A DNA stretch of 64,000 nucleotides from Trichopria drosophilae (lineage: Eukaryota; Arthropoda; Insecta; Hymenoptera; Diapriidae), in assembly GCA_030407085.1 (NCBI GenBank), contig CM059584.1, positions 4,526,001-4,590,000 on the forward strand. Direction: 5' to 3'. The notes beneath the pieces were generated by a model. The model did not search any database, was not told where the DNA came from, and worked only from the letters and a program-made list of their open reading frames with translations. Position 1 is the stretch's first letter, and every line of letters starts with the position of its first letter. Below are positions 9,257-21,532 of the stretch, piece after piece. A program made the position numbers and the translations under genes.

Positions 9257-12164
9257 ATAAAATTAGTATTGAAATCGTGCCGCACCGAATTCGTGACCGT
9301 CATTACTTATGATATAAAAATTTCTATTTTATGTAATTTTTAATTTTCGATTTCTTCTATCTAATTAAGTAGCATCAGACTTGCTTTCGACGTGATACCT
9401 CAAGTAATAACAGTCTGTACAATTTTGGTAGGACACAATTAGCATGCATAAAAATGTCTATACATATAATGTACACAGTTTATTAAGTTCAGTTTATAAT
9501 ATTTACATCAATCCAAGAATTCCATACGAAATAAAAATTGAGTAAAAATAGGTATTAAGATACTGAAAATGCAATTGAATTACATTAGCATTTGAAAAGT
9601 TTAAGAAATTATGTTAATTAATAATTATTCATTTTATTTAAGAAAACAATCTTCTAATCATACGACTTTATAAAAATTGCTACAAATAATGCTACAATTC
9701 TCTAAAATGGTAATTATCTGGGGGCATTAGGAGGAGGTTGGTCCCAACAACATTAGTGAATTAAAATACGAAAATTACGTTAAAGCATTTGCATATTCCG
9801 GAGAGATAATACATACAGAGGTATTATCAATAACATGGTGACATTTTGAAATAGTACCTAATCGCTGAGCGAAAAAGAATTATACTGAAACACGCTAAAA
9901 AATCGTTAGATTTGTCGGCCTGAACGTGGGTATTACGTCATCGCAATTAGCCGAAAAGTAATTTCCTCTCCTGGTACACGTTGGTCTATGCCGGTGCTTT
10001 CTGACACAGACGAAATGTTCTACATTAGCTCATTGCATTTAGGAAATTCAGCCTTTGTAAAATATTTTATTACTGCTGAAGAATACATCAAATTTCAAAG
10101 TGTTTACAAAGCTCACTAATTTAGAATAAATCACAAACAACTGAATCCTGCATATTGAATTTTATGTTTTATTGCAATAAATAACTTTTTTTAATTGTAC
10201 TCTATACCAATTATTTTATTTCATACTTTTACGTATGTTTACGATTTATTAATTTTAATATATCATTATATTCTGTATGTAGGAAATTTAATGTATTTAA
10301 TCATTAATAACAAGTATGTTCAATCGATACCGTAACAAAATAAATAATGTTTCTCTCGTTTGCTGACCACTGGAGCAGGTAAAAAATATTCCAGTTCAAC
10401 GAGAATTTAATGAAATGTAATTTTAATTATGAAAAGTACTGCATTCAATGAATTTTGTTATTTTACAGTGCGTTTGATTATACATTTATAATTACAAAAA
10501 ATTAAAATTCGGTATTGTCGAAATATGTATTTGCTTTGGCTATAAAAACAAATAATGTATTTGAAATCAATATTTTTGTCTTTGGATTGCATTTGTTGAT
10601 GCCTTGCTTTATTGCTTTCAATCTAAACGCAGAAAGTAAGAATTGATTAAAAGGCATGTTTATTGTATGATTTTCGAACAAATTAATTCAATCTCCATGT
10701 AACACATGTGAGGAAATGACACAGGAACGACCCGAAGTTAAAGATTAAATAGGGATTATTTTATTTGATAGAAAATATCTTAAATTTTGAGACACAATTT
10801 AAAAGAGGACACTTCTAAGTGTCTTAGACACCCGATTTTGCATGGTTATAACAAAACATCCCATCTTTACAAAAATTGAAAAAATCAGTCATAAACCGCT
10901 TTAGAGCTCCAAAAAGCTCTACTAGGTTAATCTGAAGTAAAAAAATACATTTGAAGCATATTCGTAAAAATAGGTCCCAATTTAAAACTCTGTAGTTAGT
11001 TAATAAAGAGTTTGTGACGTTTTTCAAGTCCACTTACTAGTTAAATGCAGTTAATTTATGAGCCAAACTCATGATCAAGAGAATATATGTAAATTATAAA
11101 TTACCAAAATAGAAAATTATTAAGGTTAGTTCTTATCATGAATGATCCCAAACCAATTTATCCACCATAAAAAACAGGTTTCGAGCATGTAAATCATTAA
11201 CTTTTTGAAACTCGATTTTTCGAGCCTTTTTGCCCCGAAATGAATTGTCGGAGGGGTCGAAATTGGAGAAAAATCAACTTCGCCTATTCTTACTTTTATT
11301 ATTGTCTACATCGCCATCACGATTTTCTATTAACCCAAGAAATCCGCAGATGGCATAAAGTGTTGACTTTCTTGAGGTAACTAGATTTTTTTTTCATACG
11401 AAGACGTTATCAAATCGAGTAGTCTATTTAAATCGGGCTGCATAACGACTTGTACTAAAATATTATTGTACAATCGATTGCAAATTCAAAATGGCATCAT
11501 TTTCACGGACATTTTTACAATTTTAAGGCATCATTGGCGTAAACGAGAATTTCAAAGTAGAAGGCATTAGAATTGAGATTTTTAAGATCATTACTTACAA
11601 ATCTGTCGCTCGATTTTCAAAATGTCGAGTCCAGTATGGCGGACAAAAATGCTAAATTTCTAGAGCAACTTTCGGAAAAATTACTTCACTCAAACAAGTT
11701 TAAGCCAAATGAAGATATCTACAAAATTAAAAACTAAAGAATTGGAGTATCATAACCCTGCATATCAAAATGGTATATGGGTTTTTAACTCCAAAATTTC
11801 TGAAAAATTAGTCTAAAAATTGTGTCGCCTCCTGTGACGGATTGAGGGGAGCTGGCTCGCTGCTATATATCTACGTTTTTTCGTTACCTTTCCCGCACTG
11901 CAGAGGTCTTTTTCATCATAGCGTTTCTTGAACCAGAAAAGAATATTTCTTACAACCTTCCACTTGATGTCCAAGTTATAATATTTCGAAATAAATTATT
12001 AATTTGGATCACTTTTTATTAAAATACGAAGGTACATAAAGAAAAATCATTTGTTCACTAAAAAATTGTAACTGTAAGACAAACGAAGATATCGACAAAA
12101 ATGAAAATAAAATAAAATGATAGAAAAAATTATATCTATTACACAGGTCAACATGATTTTGTTG
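9257..12164. other. Long AT-rich intron stretch
   Basis: No gene, RNA or complete repeat recognised. The only minus-strand open frame of note (10824-11033) has no splice or family support. An exact CTCAAGGTCA occurs just after this stretch, within the next repeat. Confidence 0.35.
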
Positions 12165-12780
12165 TTGGGAAGCTTTGAGTTATTTCCCGCATAGTTTTGT
12201 GGCCCATCATTTCAGGATTTTGAGATATTTGAAGTCATGTACTCGAAAAACGTGCTTTTTTTCTATTTTTGATGTTACGTAAAGAAGACACAACATTTTT
12301 AGTAGTTTTTCCTTTCGTTGGATCATATGGTATAGTACTCGTTTTCTTTAATATGAGAGGCGTAGAATTCCATTACGACTTTTCTTTACCAAGATTTGCC
12401 CATTTGAAATTACAATATATATGTAAATAAATTAACCTTGAAATGCCCTTGGAAAACAAGCTCAAGGTCAAATTCAATGTCATGAAACCTATATAAATAT
12501 AAACGACTGTATAAAATTAGTACACATTTTCAAATGAAGATACCAGTAAAAAATATGTGTCTCAAAGAATTTAAAGCATATGCTCATAACATTAATGGGA
12601 TATATCTCGTATTTTCAAAATAGCCATAGCTTTGTAAGAAAAAAATATTAAGTGGTGGAAGAAAACATCATTTTGAGGTAGTAAAAAACAAACATAGCAA
12701 AAAGCGCGTTTTTTGAGTACATAACCTCAAATATTTCAAAATTCAGACATGATGGACCAATTCTTACTTTGAGTTCGGAT
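12165..12780. repeat. Fold-back repeat, ~145-bp arms
   Basis: The left arm (about 12170-12315: GAGTTATTTCCC, GGCCCATCATTTCAGGATTT, GAGATATTTGAAGTCATGTA, CTCGAAAAACGTGC) is the inverse of the right arm (about 12650-12780: GCGCGTTTTTTGAGTACATAACC, CAAATATTTCAAAATTC, ATGATGGACC, GAGTT). The loop carries AACCTTGAAATGCCC and an exact TCAAGGTCA (12462-12470). Confidence 0.65.
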
Positions 12781-13217
12781 TCTATACGCACACAATTACG
12801 TCGGAAATGACCGACAGCTTTCCAACAGCATCCAAGACCTCCTTTTTGGAGAACTGTATTATGACAACAATAGTACGATGTATGATAATGTTATTGCTGA
12901 AGAAATTAATTTTATAACCTCAAAATTGCCGTAAAATAAATCCCAATTTTGCTAAAAAATGAATCGTAAATTTGCATGTTAAAATATTAAAAGATGGAGC
13001 TAACGTCGCATAAAAAATAGTAAATGAGAAGAGAGAAACGATTACATTTAGTTGTGAATGGTCAAATGAATAGCATAAAAATAAATAATAAACTTTAACG
13101 AATGTGATGTTTGATTAAGTGTATTATAGTCAGTGTTTATTTTACAGGTCAGAGGCGGATTGAAGATATTTATTTACCCGTTTTCGAGAGATAATTGCCG
13201 AACTAATTAAGCCGTAC
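12781..13217. other. Intron sequence
   Basis: Nothing recognised apart from the splice donor GTACGG (minus strand, GT at 13217-13216) that ends the next exon. Confidence 0.35.
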
Positions 13218-13386
13218 CTGCGTTCGCAACGACGGCATAGGTTGCCTGGTACTGTGACTCGACGAGGGGAGAATTGAATTGTTCCATCGTGAGTGACTCG
13301 TGCATGCTAACGTCCTCTGGTCCGTCCGGCGATTCGTGGGCATTGTCGTTCAGCATTCCACCCGGAGTTAGATTCAGAAGGAAATC
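13218..13386 (-). CDS. Ddr: Ddr exon F, cytoplasmic juxtamembrane region
   Basis: This is a 169-base exon with acceptor CTAACTTCTAG (AG at 13388-13387) and donor GCAG then GTACGG; it enters in phase 0 and leaves in phase 1. It encodes 56 residues starting DFLLNLTPGGMLNDN and ending ESQYQATYAVVANA. It continues directly from exon E (KNPFGFAINMK then DFLLN). The ATYAVVAN segment resembles the NTYAVPA tyrosine segment that precedes the kinase domain in vertebrate DDRs, and two tyrosines there are candidate phosphorylation sites. The segment is otherwise acidic, Ser/Asn-rich and without domains. The kinase exons are not in the window and must lie beyond base 1. Identity rests on continuity with the transmembrane and discoidin-like exons. 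Confidence 0.8.
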
Positions 13387-14099
13387 CTAGAAGTTAGTTC
13401 CAGTTATGAGTAAGATCAGTTAAACAATTAGCTTTAATTATCATGAGTCTCGGAAATAGTAGGAGTTTTTAGTACAACATCAATATTTTGGCGTGTATTT
13501 GACTACTAAGTATAATGCTAGTAAATTATTTTCAAAATAATATAAGGACAGATTCGCAGAACTTTTTATTTATATCCATTGTTAAATTCATTTTTCTGTG
13601 CGTATATAATCCATACGTAATAGTACAATGCTTAGCAATGGTAAATTAAATTAATAAATCGTCTTCAATATCTTACACGTACATAAAGTTCTCCATTGTA
13701 TTTCAGTGAACCTTTGAGGTTAGGTATTCACACTTGTCAAGTAGTTGATAATTGTGCGAGAAAATTAAATACTCGACTTCCAGGCGACATTTTCAAGCCT
13801 CTATTTTATTATGTTTTTTTAAGTCTGCCGAAAGATGAAAGGTCTGGTAAAAAATACGCCGTTACTATCTTTGGGTTTCATCAGTATTGCATTTTTGCAT
13901 AACAATCCCGGTATTTACTCATGAATGATAATAACTTGTTTTCTACGAATGCTGTCGTTCAGAGTATGGAAAATAGTACATTACGATACAAGGGCGCGAA
14001 GAACGTAATTTGCGAACGAGTCAGACCGGCACTATTTTGTATCGTTCTTTTATAAGCATAATAATTAAACTAAGTGTAATTACGATTTGAAAATATTAC
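13387..14099 (-). other. Ddr intron E-F
   Basis: A 713-base intron with donor AAG then GTAATA (GT at 14099-14098). An open frame at 13696-13902 on the plus strand has no support. Nothing else recognised. Confidence 0.6.
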
Positions 14100-14275
14100 C
14101 TTCATATTAATCGCAAAACCAAATGGATTTTTCAGTACAGTTGGTGAACTCTGCAACTTTTGCCGTCGACTCAACAAAAGAATAATGACAAATACAAGAA
14201 GCAAGAGTAACGTGATTGCTGTCAGAACGCCGATTAAGACTTCTACGTATTCCTGACCTTCTTCTCTAGCTGTGA
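14100..14275 (-). CDS. Ddr: Ddr exon E, transmembrane segment
   Basis: This is a 176-base exon with a strong acceptor (TTTTTATTTTGCAG) and donor (AAG then GTAATA). It enters with two bases (phase 1) and leaves in phase 0. It encodes a short extracellular lead (TAREEGQEYVEV), a single membrane helix (VLIGVLTAITLLLLLVF and following VIILLL), a basic stop-transfer (SRRQK) and LKNPFGFAINMK. The LIG-L-AI-LLLLL pattern matches the transmembrane helix of vertebrate DDR1/DDR2 closely, including leucines at the spacing linked to helix self-association. The LKNPFGF sequence lies where the longer DDR1 isoform has an NPxY docking motif, but the tyrosine position is Phe here. It joins in frame either to exon D or directly to exon C. 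Confidence 0.88.
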
Positions 14276-16869
14276 CTGCAAAATAAAAAGTTGTCACTTT
14301 AAATGTCGAACATATGTTGTATTCAAAAATAAGTCTTAACATTTATCGATAAGAAAGAATACGGTAATTTGATTTTTGATAAAAAACTGCGTAATGAAAA
14401 GCATAGTTGAAATTGAGTATGAAATTTGTGGTTTGTCATTTTTGGTCCTTTTGTAAACGTGATCGGTTACAGGGAAAATCCTTTATAGACGTTTATCGAC
14501 AGTTCGGAACGAAATAAGCAAATAACTTGGATTTATGTAAATATCTCATTATGCAGTCTGTATTGAACGTCGTCTCGTCTTTTCAGTCGATTAAATTCAT
14601 TCGGGATTCGGTACATTCTTGGCATCGCAGTTTTTATATTCAAAAAGCGCACAGAAATTACTACTGTATTTTCATTTCTTACTTTTCAGGTGGATTAATG
14701 GATTAATACAAATGCTTATTGTTGGTGGAAAGAAAGCGAAAAAAACAGAACTGACATTCCTTTAATATAATTAAGGTAATAACGGATATGACATTCAAAT
14801 GTACAAAATATGAGCTTTTACTTGTAATAAAAAGCATGTTTTGTCCTTTTAATTGAGTTATTACAAATTATTACACTAATTGCAAAATTTAACAAACAAT
14901 TTCCAAAGTATCTTATTTCCAAGATGAATTAAGTTGTAAAAAGAAAATTTTACTCCTATTAATGGCACGGAGAGATTATATCAATGAAAATATTAACCTG
15001 CACTTTTTCTGAAAACTCATTTTATTACGAGCAATTTCAAGGAATAACGTTTCACAAATATGGCACTGGCATTTCAATCCTCCTTGATATTATGCCAGCA
15101 TTAAAAGCAAAGAATTTTCGCACTTATTTTGCGTAAAATAATAATTTGAGTAATACTGAATTCTGAATATTGCCACTGTGAATTGGATCATTTAAATATT
15201 GAATTATAATATAGATGTAAAGAATAAAATCTAAAGAAAAAGAAGAAAACCATATGATTAAAATTCATATATAAATGTTTTATATATGAATTTTATATAT
15301 GAAATGATTTAATAATTATAGTTATAATCTCCCCACGGAACAAAATATAATTTTTTGTATAAGATTTTTCGATTTTAATACAATCAAGTGTAATTAAGTT
15401 TTTATTATATTTTTGATAGTTCAGTTTTGAGTTCCATAGTCAATCCAATAAATTGATCCCGGAAAAATAAATATAATAAAAGATAGACAAATATATAAAT
15501 AGTCATATTTTAAATTATATGTTTGTCGCAGCAGGTCGCAAACTGCGATTTTGCACCCGTTTTAACTATAGGAATGAATGTTCCGGGGGACGGAGCGCTC
15601 ATCGCATACTTTGCACCCTACTGTGGCAATATTTCGTGCCCTAGGGACGAAAAATACTATTTCTTCCAGGCTGTGCGATGCCATATGTTCGATTGTTTTT
15701 GTAACCATTTGTAGAGCGTTAAGTGAATCAGTGGACTAATCACGATTACTACACCGTTTAAGGTTCAGGATAAGACGATAGAAGACATCTTGGAGGTCGA
15801 TTTTCAAATATTGGTTTGGGTACTGTATCCCACTAATTAGGAATAGTTTAGATATAATACTATACAATCTGTATAGCTGAAAAATTCATCGTATAAAAAA
15901 CACAGTCTTCTATGCTCGGGAATAAACAAATTTATGCATCGGTCCTATCTAATCGCATGTTAAAATGTAGTGTGTAAAGTAGAATTTACACCCATACATG
16001 CAAAACTACTATTTTCAGACGATGTTTTAATTTTCCATATTTGAAGATATACATTATTCTTAGAGGTCGTGCTAAATGTTAAACGTTTTTGAGAGATGCG
16101 GACAAGAGTATATACAAAAATTTATTTGACGATTTTACCTCTTTTATACCAGACGGCTATTTTAAACACGGATCAAGATTAAATTCTTTTGCAGTGCGAC
16201 AAATGACGAAATTCGTTTTAATTATGCCGACATCCCTTCGACATGCAGTTGAATGATTGCTACATTCAAGCAATATCCGCACGTTTGAGGTTTTTACTTT
16301 AAGCGTAAAAACATATAATAAAAAAAAATTTTTATGAAAGAAAAGGTATTTTCCATTTTCGTTCAGAATTCAGAAAATGTTGCAACGAAATGTTTGAATC
16401 CTTCAATTTCGTTGGTGAAAATGAAATATAAGCTCCCGAATGCACGGTGTGATGGAGGCCACGCACTCGCCACTAACGTTGATTAATCGCAAAAATACGC
16501 GCAGGAAAAATGTGCGAATGCTTGTGGAAAATAGGAATTTGTATATGAGGGAATTATACACGGAGTTGTTGACATACATATTATTTTGAAGAGTCGAACA
16601 TGACACCGGATTGCACCGAAAAATAAATATCCGTTGAAATATTGAACTGGAAATAGGTCGGTCCTCCACGCCTGCAAGTATACCATCCCATTATGTATTT
16701 ATGAATAATTATTATCTATGCTGTATTCACCGATAAGTGATAAATTTTAATTGCCATTTTCAATAAATAAAGCTCACTATTTATTCCGTGCAATTTAGCG
16801 CAAAATTAAACTAATACACGAGTGTTCTATATATTCCAAATAAATGTGTGAACGTAAATCGTGTTGTGT
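14276..16869 (-). other. Ddr intron D-E, distal part
   Basis: AT-rich intron. A short ATATATGAATTTTATATATG run lies near 15270-15305. Open frames at 15523-15714 (+) and 16403-16686 (-) have no recognisable product. Confidence 0.5.
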
Positions 16870-18925
16870 TGAACCCATTAATTCCCAAATGCACAGAAAG
16901 TTTACGGCAACTACAATGCTTATTATCAATATGAAATAAATTTCTAAAAAAATAAAAACTATCCGATTCTACCATTTCCAAGGCGGCTCTTTCGAATGGT
17001 ACTAAGAAAATTTAAAAAAAAAAATGAAATTTATGTATTATTTTGACATATATAGTAGAAAAACATGATTTTTTAGGATACATTTTTTAACAAAAATCGA
17101 GTGTTCCATACAATATCTTGCTTTAAGTGAGCTAAAACGTATTGCAAGGGTGCACTCGATAGTTGCACTTAAAAGATGCACTGGTATATATTTGACATTT
17201 TCAAATCTTCGCCACTTCATTTACAAATTTCTTATTAAAATTTAACCATTTTTTTTCTTGAAAACTATGGACTTTAGTGAAAATTTTATAAGAACAATTA
17301 TATTATAGAATAAGTCGAAGAATACCCTCGAATTTTTTCAGAATGTATACTACCGGCCAAAAGTTCGTGAACGCTCTGAATTTTTTAACTTATCAAATAA
17401 TGCGTTCTCTCCGAATCCTTAACGATAATAATAAAACTCATTGGATGTATTTTAATGTACATAAATAAAGCTTTCAATTGGTGCATTTAGTTTTACTTCA
17501 GACGTTAAAGTTTCGCAGTTGTCAAATTTTAAATATGTCAAAATTTACCATTTTTTTCTTTCGACTTTTAACACTAACAAAAAGTCTAATAAATCTTTCT
17601 GTATATTTTCATTTTTTGGATAAATACTATAATTCAAGAGCTTTGACATAGCTCTTGTAAAAAGAACATACGATTTTTTTTTGTCAGAGTTACTATATTT
17701 TTGAGTTATCAGCTTTTTGCCTTTTTCCAAAGAATTCTGACAAAATGAGGTAAACTGGCTATTTTCAAAAAATCATAACTCAGGAACAAAAAATCATATC
17801 GACTTTTCACAAGAGCCATTTTAAATCCCTTGAATTGTAGTATTTAGGAAAAAATTGAATGCGCAAACATTTTTTAGACTTTTTGTCAGTGTTTAAAGTC
17901 GAAAGAAAAAAATTTCAAATTTTAACATTTTTAAAATTTGACAACTACGAAACTATAACTTCTGAAGTAAAACTAAATGCACCAATTGAAAGCTTTATTT
18001 GTGTACTTTAAAAGACATCCTATGAGTTTTATCATTTTCGTTAACGATTCAGAGATAGAATTCATTGTTTGATGATTTCAAAATTCAAAGCGTTCACGAA
18101 CTTTTGGCCGGTGGTGTATTGTCAACCTTTTTTTATTTTTGAAAAATTCGAAATTTTGAAATAAGTTATTTAAAATTAGTAAAGAGTATTCTTTCACCAA
18201 TTCTAAGACGTTTTCGTTCTATGGATATTTGCGTCAATGTCTATAGTTTAAAAAAAAAAGATTATTAAATTTTTATGGATTTCAAGACTAATAATTAATT
18301 TTCTTGAAAAGTACAGAGTTTAGAGAAAATTTCCTTAAAGCAAAAAGTCTTAGAATTGGTTAAAGAATACTCTTAAATTTTTTTCAGATTTTTGAAATGG
18401 CTTTTTTCAAAATTTCGATTTTTCGAATTTTTCAAAAATAAAAAATTGTGGCAATGCATTCTGGAAAAATTCTTCGACTTATTCTAGAACATAATTGTTT
18501 TTATAAAATTTTCTGAAATTTTCCATAATTTTCAAGAAAGAAAATGTTTAAATTTTGAAAAGGAATTTGTAAATGCAGTGGCCATTTTGAATCTGTTATC
18601 GAAAATTTAAAATATATACCAATATATCTTTTAAGTACAACTATGGAGCGCACCCTTGAAGTATATTTTAGCTCACTCAAATTAAGATGTTCTATCAAAA
18701 ACTCGATTTTTGTAAAAAAAATGAGTCCTAAAAAATCATGTTTTTCTACTATATATGTCCAAATCATATATAAATTTAAATTTTTGTTTTAAATTTTCTT
18801 ACTACCAAATGATAAATGGTAGAATCTGATAATTTTCATTTTTTTGGAAATTTATTTCATATTGAAAACAAGTGTTTAAGTTGCAGTAAACTTTCTGTGC
18901 ATTTGCGCGTTAATGGATTAATCCA
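16870..18925. repeat. Large palindrome with an insertion in its left arm
   Basis: The left arm starts AACCCATTAATTCCCAAATG near 16875. It includes AGAAAGTTTACGGCAACT, AAAAAATCATG-type and GCAAGGGTGCACTC-type segments, and reaches 17345. Its inverse is 18440-18920, ending CATTTGCGCGTTAATGG. The inner part, after an inserted element, is itself self-complementary (18125-18200 against 18335-18440; GAGTATTCTTTCACCAATTC against GAATTGGTTAAAGAATACTC). Without the insertion it would be about 1.29 kb with arms of roughly 600 bp. No coding capacity. Confidence 0.8.
17348..18116. mobile_element. Tc1-like fold-back element
   Basis: Ends are TACTACCGGCCAAAAGTTCG (left) and the inverse of CACCACCGGCCAAAAGTTCG (right), flanked by TA (17346-17347 and 18117-18118). 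Arms of about 200 bp are inverse copies (AAGCTTTCAATTGGTGCATT against AATGCACCAATTGAAAGCTT), and more of the interior is also inverse. TA target and this style of terminus fit the Tc1/mariner superfamily. There is no transposase. Confidence 0.8.
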
Positions 18926-21151
18926 CTTATACGTGGGTTTTTGAAGATGAATTCCACTTTTTAAATTTTTGTATTAAAGTGCAAAAATTTTTTTTATTTA
19001 ACTAAAAAATACTTACTTTTATTGAATAAGAAAGAATATTACATATTTTGTATGTTTCGTATGTTACGTTAGCAGCATTTTTTATTGTATAAATAAAAAT
19101 AAAACAATTTCGCACTTTTTATCTTTTCCCAATATTCGTTCGCAGTTCTTCCGTATTTTCATTGAGGCCTTAATAGACAGTAGTATGTGTCGTCACAGTG
19201 GGCCTTGCTTTAATTGTAAGTAGTTAAGGGCAACATTAGTCGGACATTAAACATTAACTTTGGATTTTTCGTCGATTTTTATACAGCAAATGAATTTATT
19301 ACCACGTGTTAAAATAATCAGAAACATTTGTTGCTGTCTCTACCGTTTTTTTTGTTAAATGATATTCGATCTATCTTTTTAAGATATTTAACAATATTTA
19401 TACCCGGATATTGAATGGTGCCATTAGGTGGATAGGAAAAAATTCTTACAATTTTGCCTGAATCATTTTCCCCGAAAATGAACATCCACTCAGATAATTC
19501 GCCGATACGGATATTTTTAAGTTACACCTTGAAATGCCCTTGATTGAAATATCGGTCATATCATATTCGGACGTAAAAATCGTTATTTTTCCGAATCCAT
19601 AAAAAAAAATAGGGGTTCCTTTTTAAAAAAATAGGCTTAACCTTGAAATAACCTTGAAATAACTTCGTTATTGCAAAGAATGAAATGTTAACTGGTTTTT
19701 TTTCTATCTAACTTTTGAATTTTTTTTTTAATAATTATTCTGGTGATCGGCTTTTCAACATGACTATCTTAAAATATTAATAGGTACGGTTCCTTACACC
19801 GCATTATTGTATTGAATTTTTGAGGTCCTTTGACGGAGTTGATGTCCGCTAAATTTCCCTGCTTAGGTCTCGAAAATGTTTCGATATTTAGCGTATTTAT
19901 TTAACATAATAACCTAAATCATAAATTATACGAAAACTAAAATGGTTATAATAGGGAAAATTATCGACCGTATTTTATGTAAAAATATAAAATACACAAA
20001 AAATGAATTATTCACTAAGTATCATTCAACATCTTTGAAATTTAACTGAATAAATCTAATAGACTGAAAATAAAAAAAAATTGAACTGTCTTTAGGTTTG
20101 ATAAAATGTCCAAAAAGTTTCATATGAATCCTCGTCGCAGATTCCAAGCGGCAGTTGCCACTCTTTCATTGGATACCACCGTGAGTTTAAATCGGCCTAT
20201 TTTGCGGTAACTGGGACGAAAAATGAAATAAAGGGCCGGGGCAAACGTTTTTAATTCGCAACAATGCAGCCTTCCAACGACCATCGCGATAATATTAGGA
20301 GGTCTAAACCGTGCGTCCGGAATGCTGCAACAGGAAGCGCCGTTTCCAGCAACGCTCGGTCGAATCCTGCCCTATCTCGTGTATACGTTTTTTGCTGAAT
20401 TTTCCATTCTCCAAGCGCGTGCTCGCTGTTTTATTTACACTCCCGGAGGTAAAATCGACCGGAGCGCATATGCTACAAAAGACATAAATAAAATAAAACA
20501 AACTTTCCACCCCCTAGGAACGTGCACGACTTTCCGTGTCGGAAGACGAGGGTTGCCTTGGTGTTTGTCTATCAGGCTCGAAATTATGCTGAGGACTTTT
20601 CAAAGATGGTCTTGTTCCAAGATCTTATTTTCCCGTCTTTGGACCATTCTCGTTTACTCTGATTTTTTCATCTGCCACTTTGTCATTCTTTCCGCCAACA
20701 CTGACTGCTTCTTAATCTGACTAATTGTTTACGTTACGCGAAAGTTGCTACGTGAATTATAAAGCATGCTCTGGTGTGCATTGGTACGTTCCTGATTGCT
20801 ATCTCTACCTTTACCTGCTCGCGTCCTTTCTTTTCCTTTCTCGTTTATTCTTGTTATAACTATCTTCTTCTTTCTCTCTTTGTGACATTCTCTCATTTCA
20901 TGCTTTAGATTCACACTTTCTTTCACTCTCAACCCTCATTCAACATTTGCTTCCTTCCTCTTTGGTTTTCATCACGACTGTCTCTTCCTCGCTCTCTTAG
21001 TCGTATGTCCCCAGTAAAGAATAGCGGCCTCATTTTCCTAATGAAGTTACTCTCTTTCCCGAACCCGCAAGGCTAAAGCAATGACGAAAGTTCGGGATAT
21101 TCAGAACGACAGTTTTCCACATTAATTTGAATAATTAAAGTAGAAGACAGA
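18926..21151 (-). other. Ddr intron D-E, proximal part
   Basis: No gene is supported. GC content rises from about 20110 onward toward exons C-D. The region 19420-19680 has several ACCTTGAAAT words (19526, 19639, 19651). A 132-codon frame at 20322-20720 (+) has no recognisable domain and no splice or promoter support. Confidence 0.45.
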
Positions 21152-21306
21152 CTACCTAACCGCAATTTCGAATAAAACGTCATTGTCTAAGATATCGGGC
21201 AACCAAATGGAACCATTCTGGTTGCGATTACATACAGAACTATCATTCGTATCTGGTATTCCCGGTGTTTGTTTCCACATTCGTGGAGCACCGAGACGGA
21301 TGTCGC
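21152..21306 (-). CDS. Candidate alternative Ddr 3' exon (D')
   Basis: After a usable acceptor (TTCTTCTAG, AG at 21308-21307) a 50-codon frame runs DIRLGAPRMWKQTPG ... NGSIWLPDILDNDVLFEIAVR to TAG at 21154-21152. If exon C is joined here through its upstream donor, the frame continues as EITFES-G-DIRLG and ends without a membrane segment. The same frame is shared with exon D, separated by one TAG (21328-21326). A possible donor GCG then GTTAGG at 21161 would not keep the frame with exon E. The composition looks coding-like, but no family was recognised and no polyadenylation signal follows closely. It could also be chance or a decayed exon. Confidence 0.3.
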
Positions 21307-21339
21307 CTAGAAGAAACTTTGAAATCTAGGTATACCTAC

Positions 21340-21476
21340 TGGTTTGCAAGTTTAGATCCGCTTCGTGATTGACCGGCGTGTCCTTGCTACTGATTTCCGA
21401 CGCTGTTTCCTCGGTGGTGTTCGCGTACGGATTGGCTGTGGATTGAATAAATGTTGATACGGGAATTTCCCATTGC
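21340..21476 (-). CDS. Ddr: Ddr exon D, extracellular stalk
   Basis: The acceptor is TGTTTTCTCAG (AG at 21478-21477). The stalk frame reads QWEIPVSTFIQSTANPYANT, then TEETASEISSKDTPVNHEAD and LNLQT. It is Ser/Thr/Glu-rich with one N-glycosylation sequon (NTT), as expected for the linker between the discoidin-like domain and the membrane. To keep this frame, exon C must use its downstream donor (AA then GTAAAT) and exon D must end at A then GTAGGT (GT at 21339-21338). It then joins exon E as QT-I-TAREEG. A second donor four bases later (GTATAC) would break the frame. If exon C uses its stronger upstream donor, exon D is read in another frame and stops at TAA near 21352. Exon D is therefore either conditionally included or a frame-disrupting exon. 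Confidence 0.6.
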
Positions 21477-21521
21477 CTGAGAAAACACGAATTATGCGCG
21501 TGAGAGCGCTATCTGGGAAGG

Positions 21522-21532
21522 ATTTACTTACC
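21522..21532 (-). other. Overlapping tandem splice donors of exon C
   Basis: On the minus strand the exon end reads CCG-GTAA-GTAAAT. The upstream donor (GT at 21531-21530, GTAAGT) is the stronger match to consensus and leaves phase 1. The downstream donor (GT at 21527-21526, GTAAAT) adds four bases and leaves phase 2. Upstream fits direct joining to exon E; downstream fits joining to exon D. Confidence 0.7.

Noticed and set aside
9978..10000. Possible 23-base connecting micro-exon on the minus strand (acceptor TGTGTCAG, donor CGT then GTACCA) with the needed phase 1-to-0
   Set aside because: Donor is weak and the exon is so short that chance cannot be excluded; no protein similarity to support it.
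16403..16686. Two overlapping minus-strand frames (88 and 67 codons) in the Ddr intron
   Set aside because: No family resemblance and no suitable splice sites in phase with exons D or E.
20322..20720. 132-codon open frame on the plus strand in a GC-richer part of the intron
   Set aside because: No recognisable domain, an ordinary composition for a non-coding frame, antisense to Ddr, no promoter or splice context.
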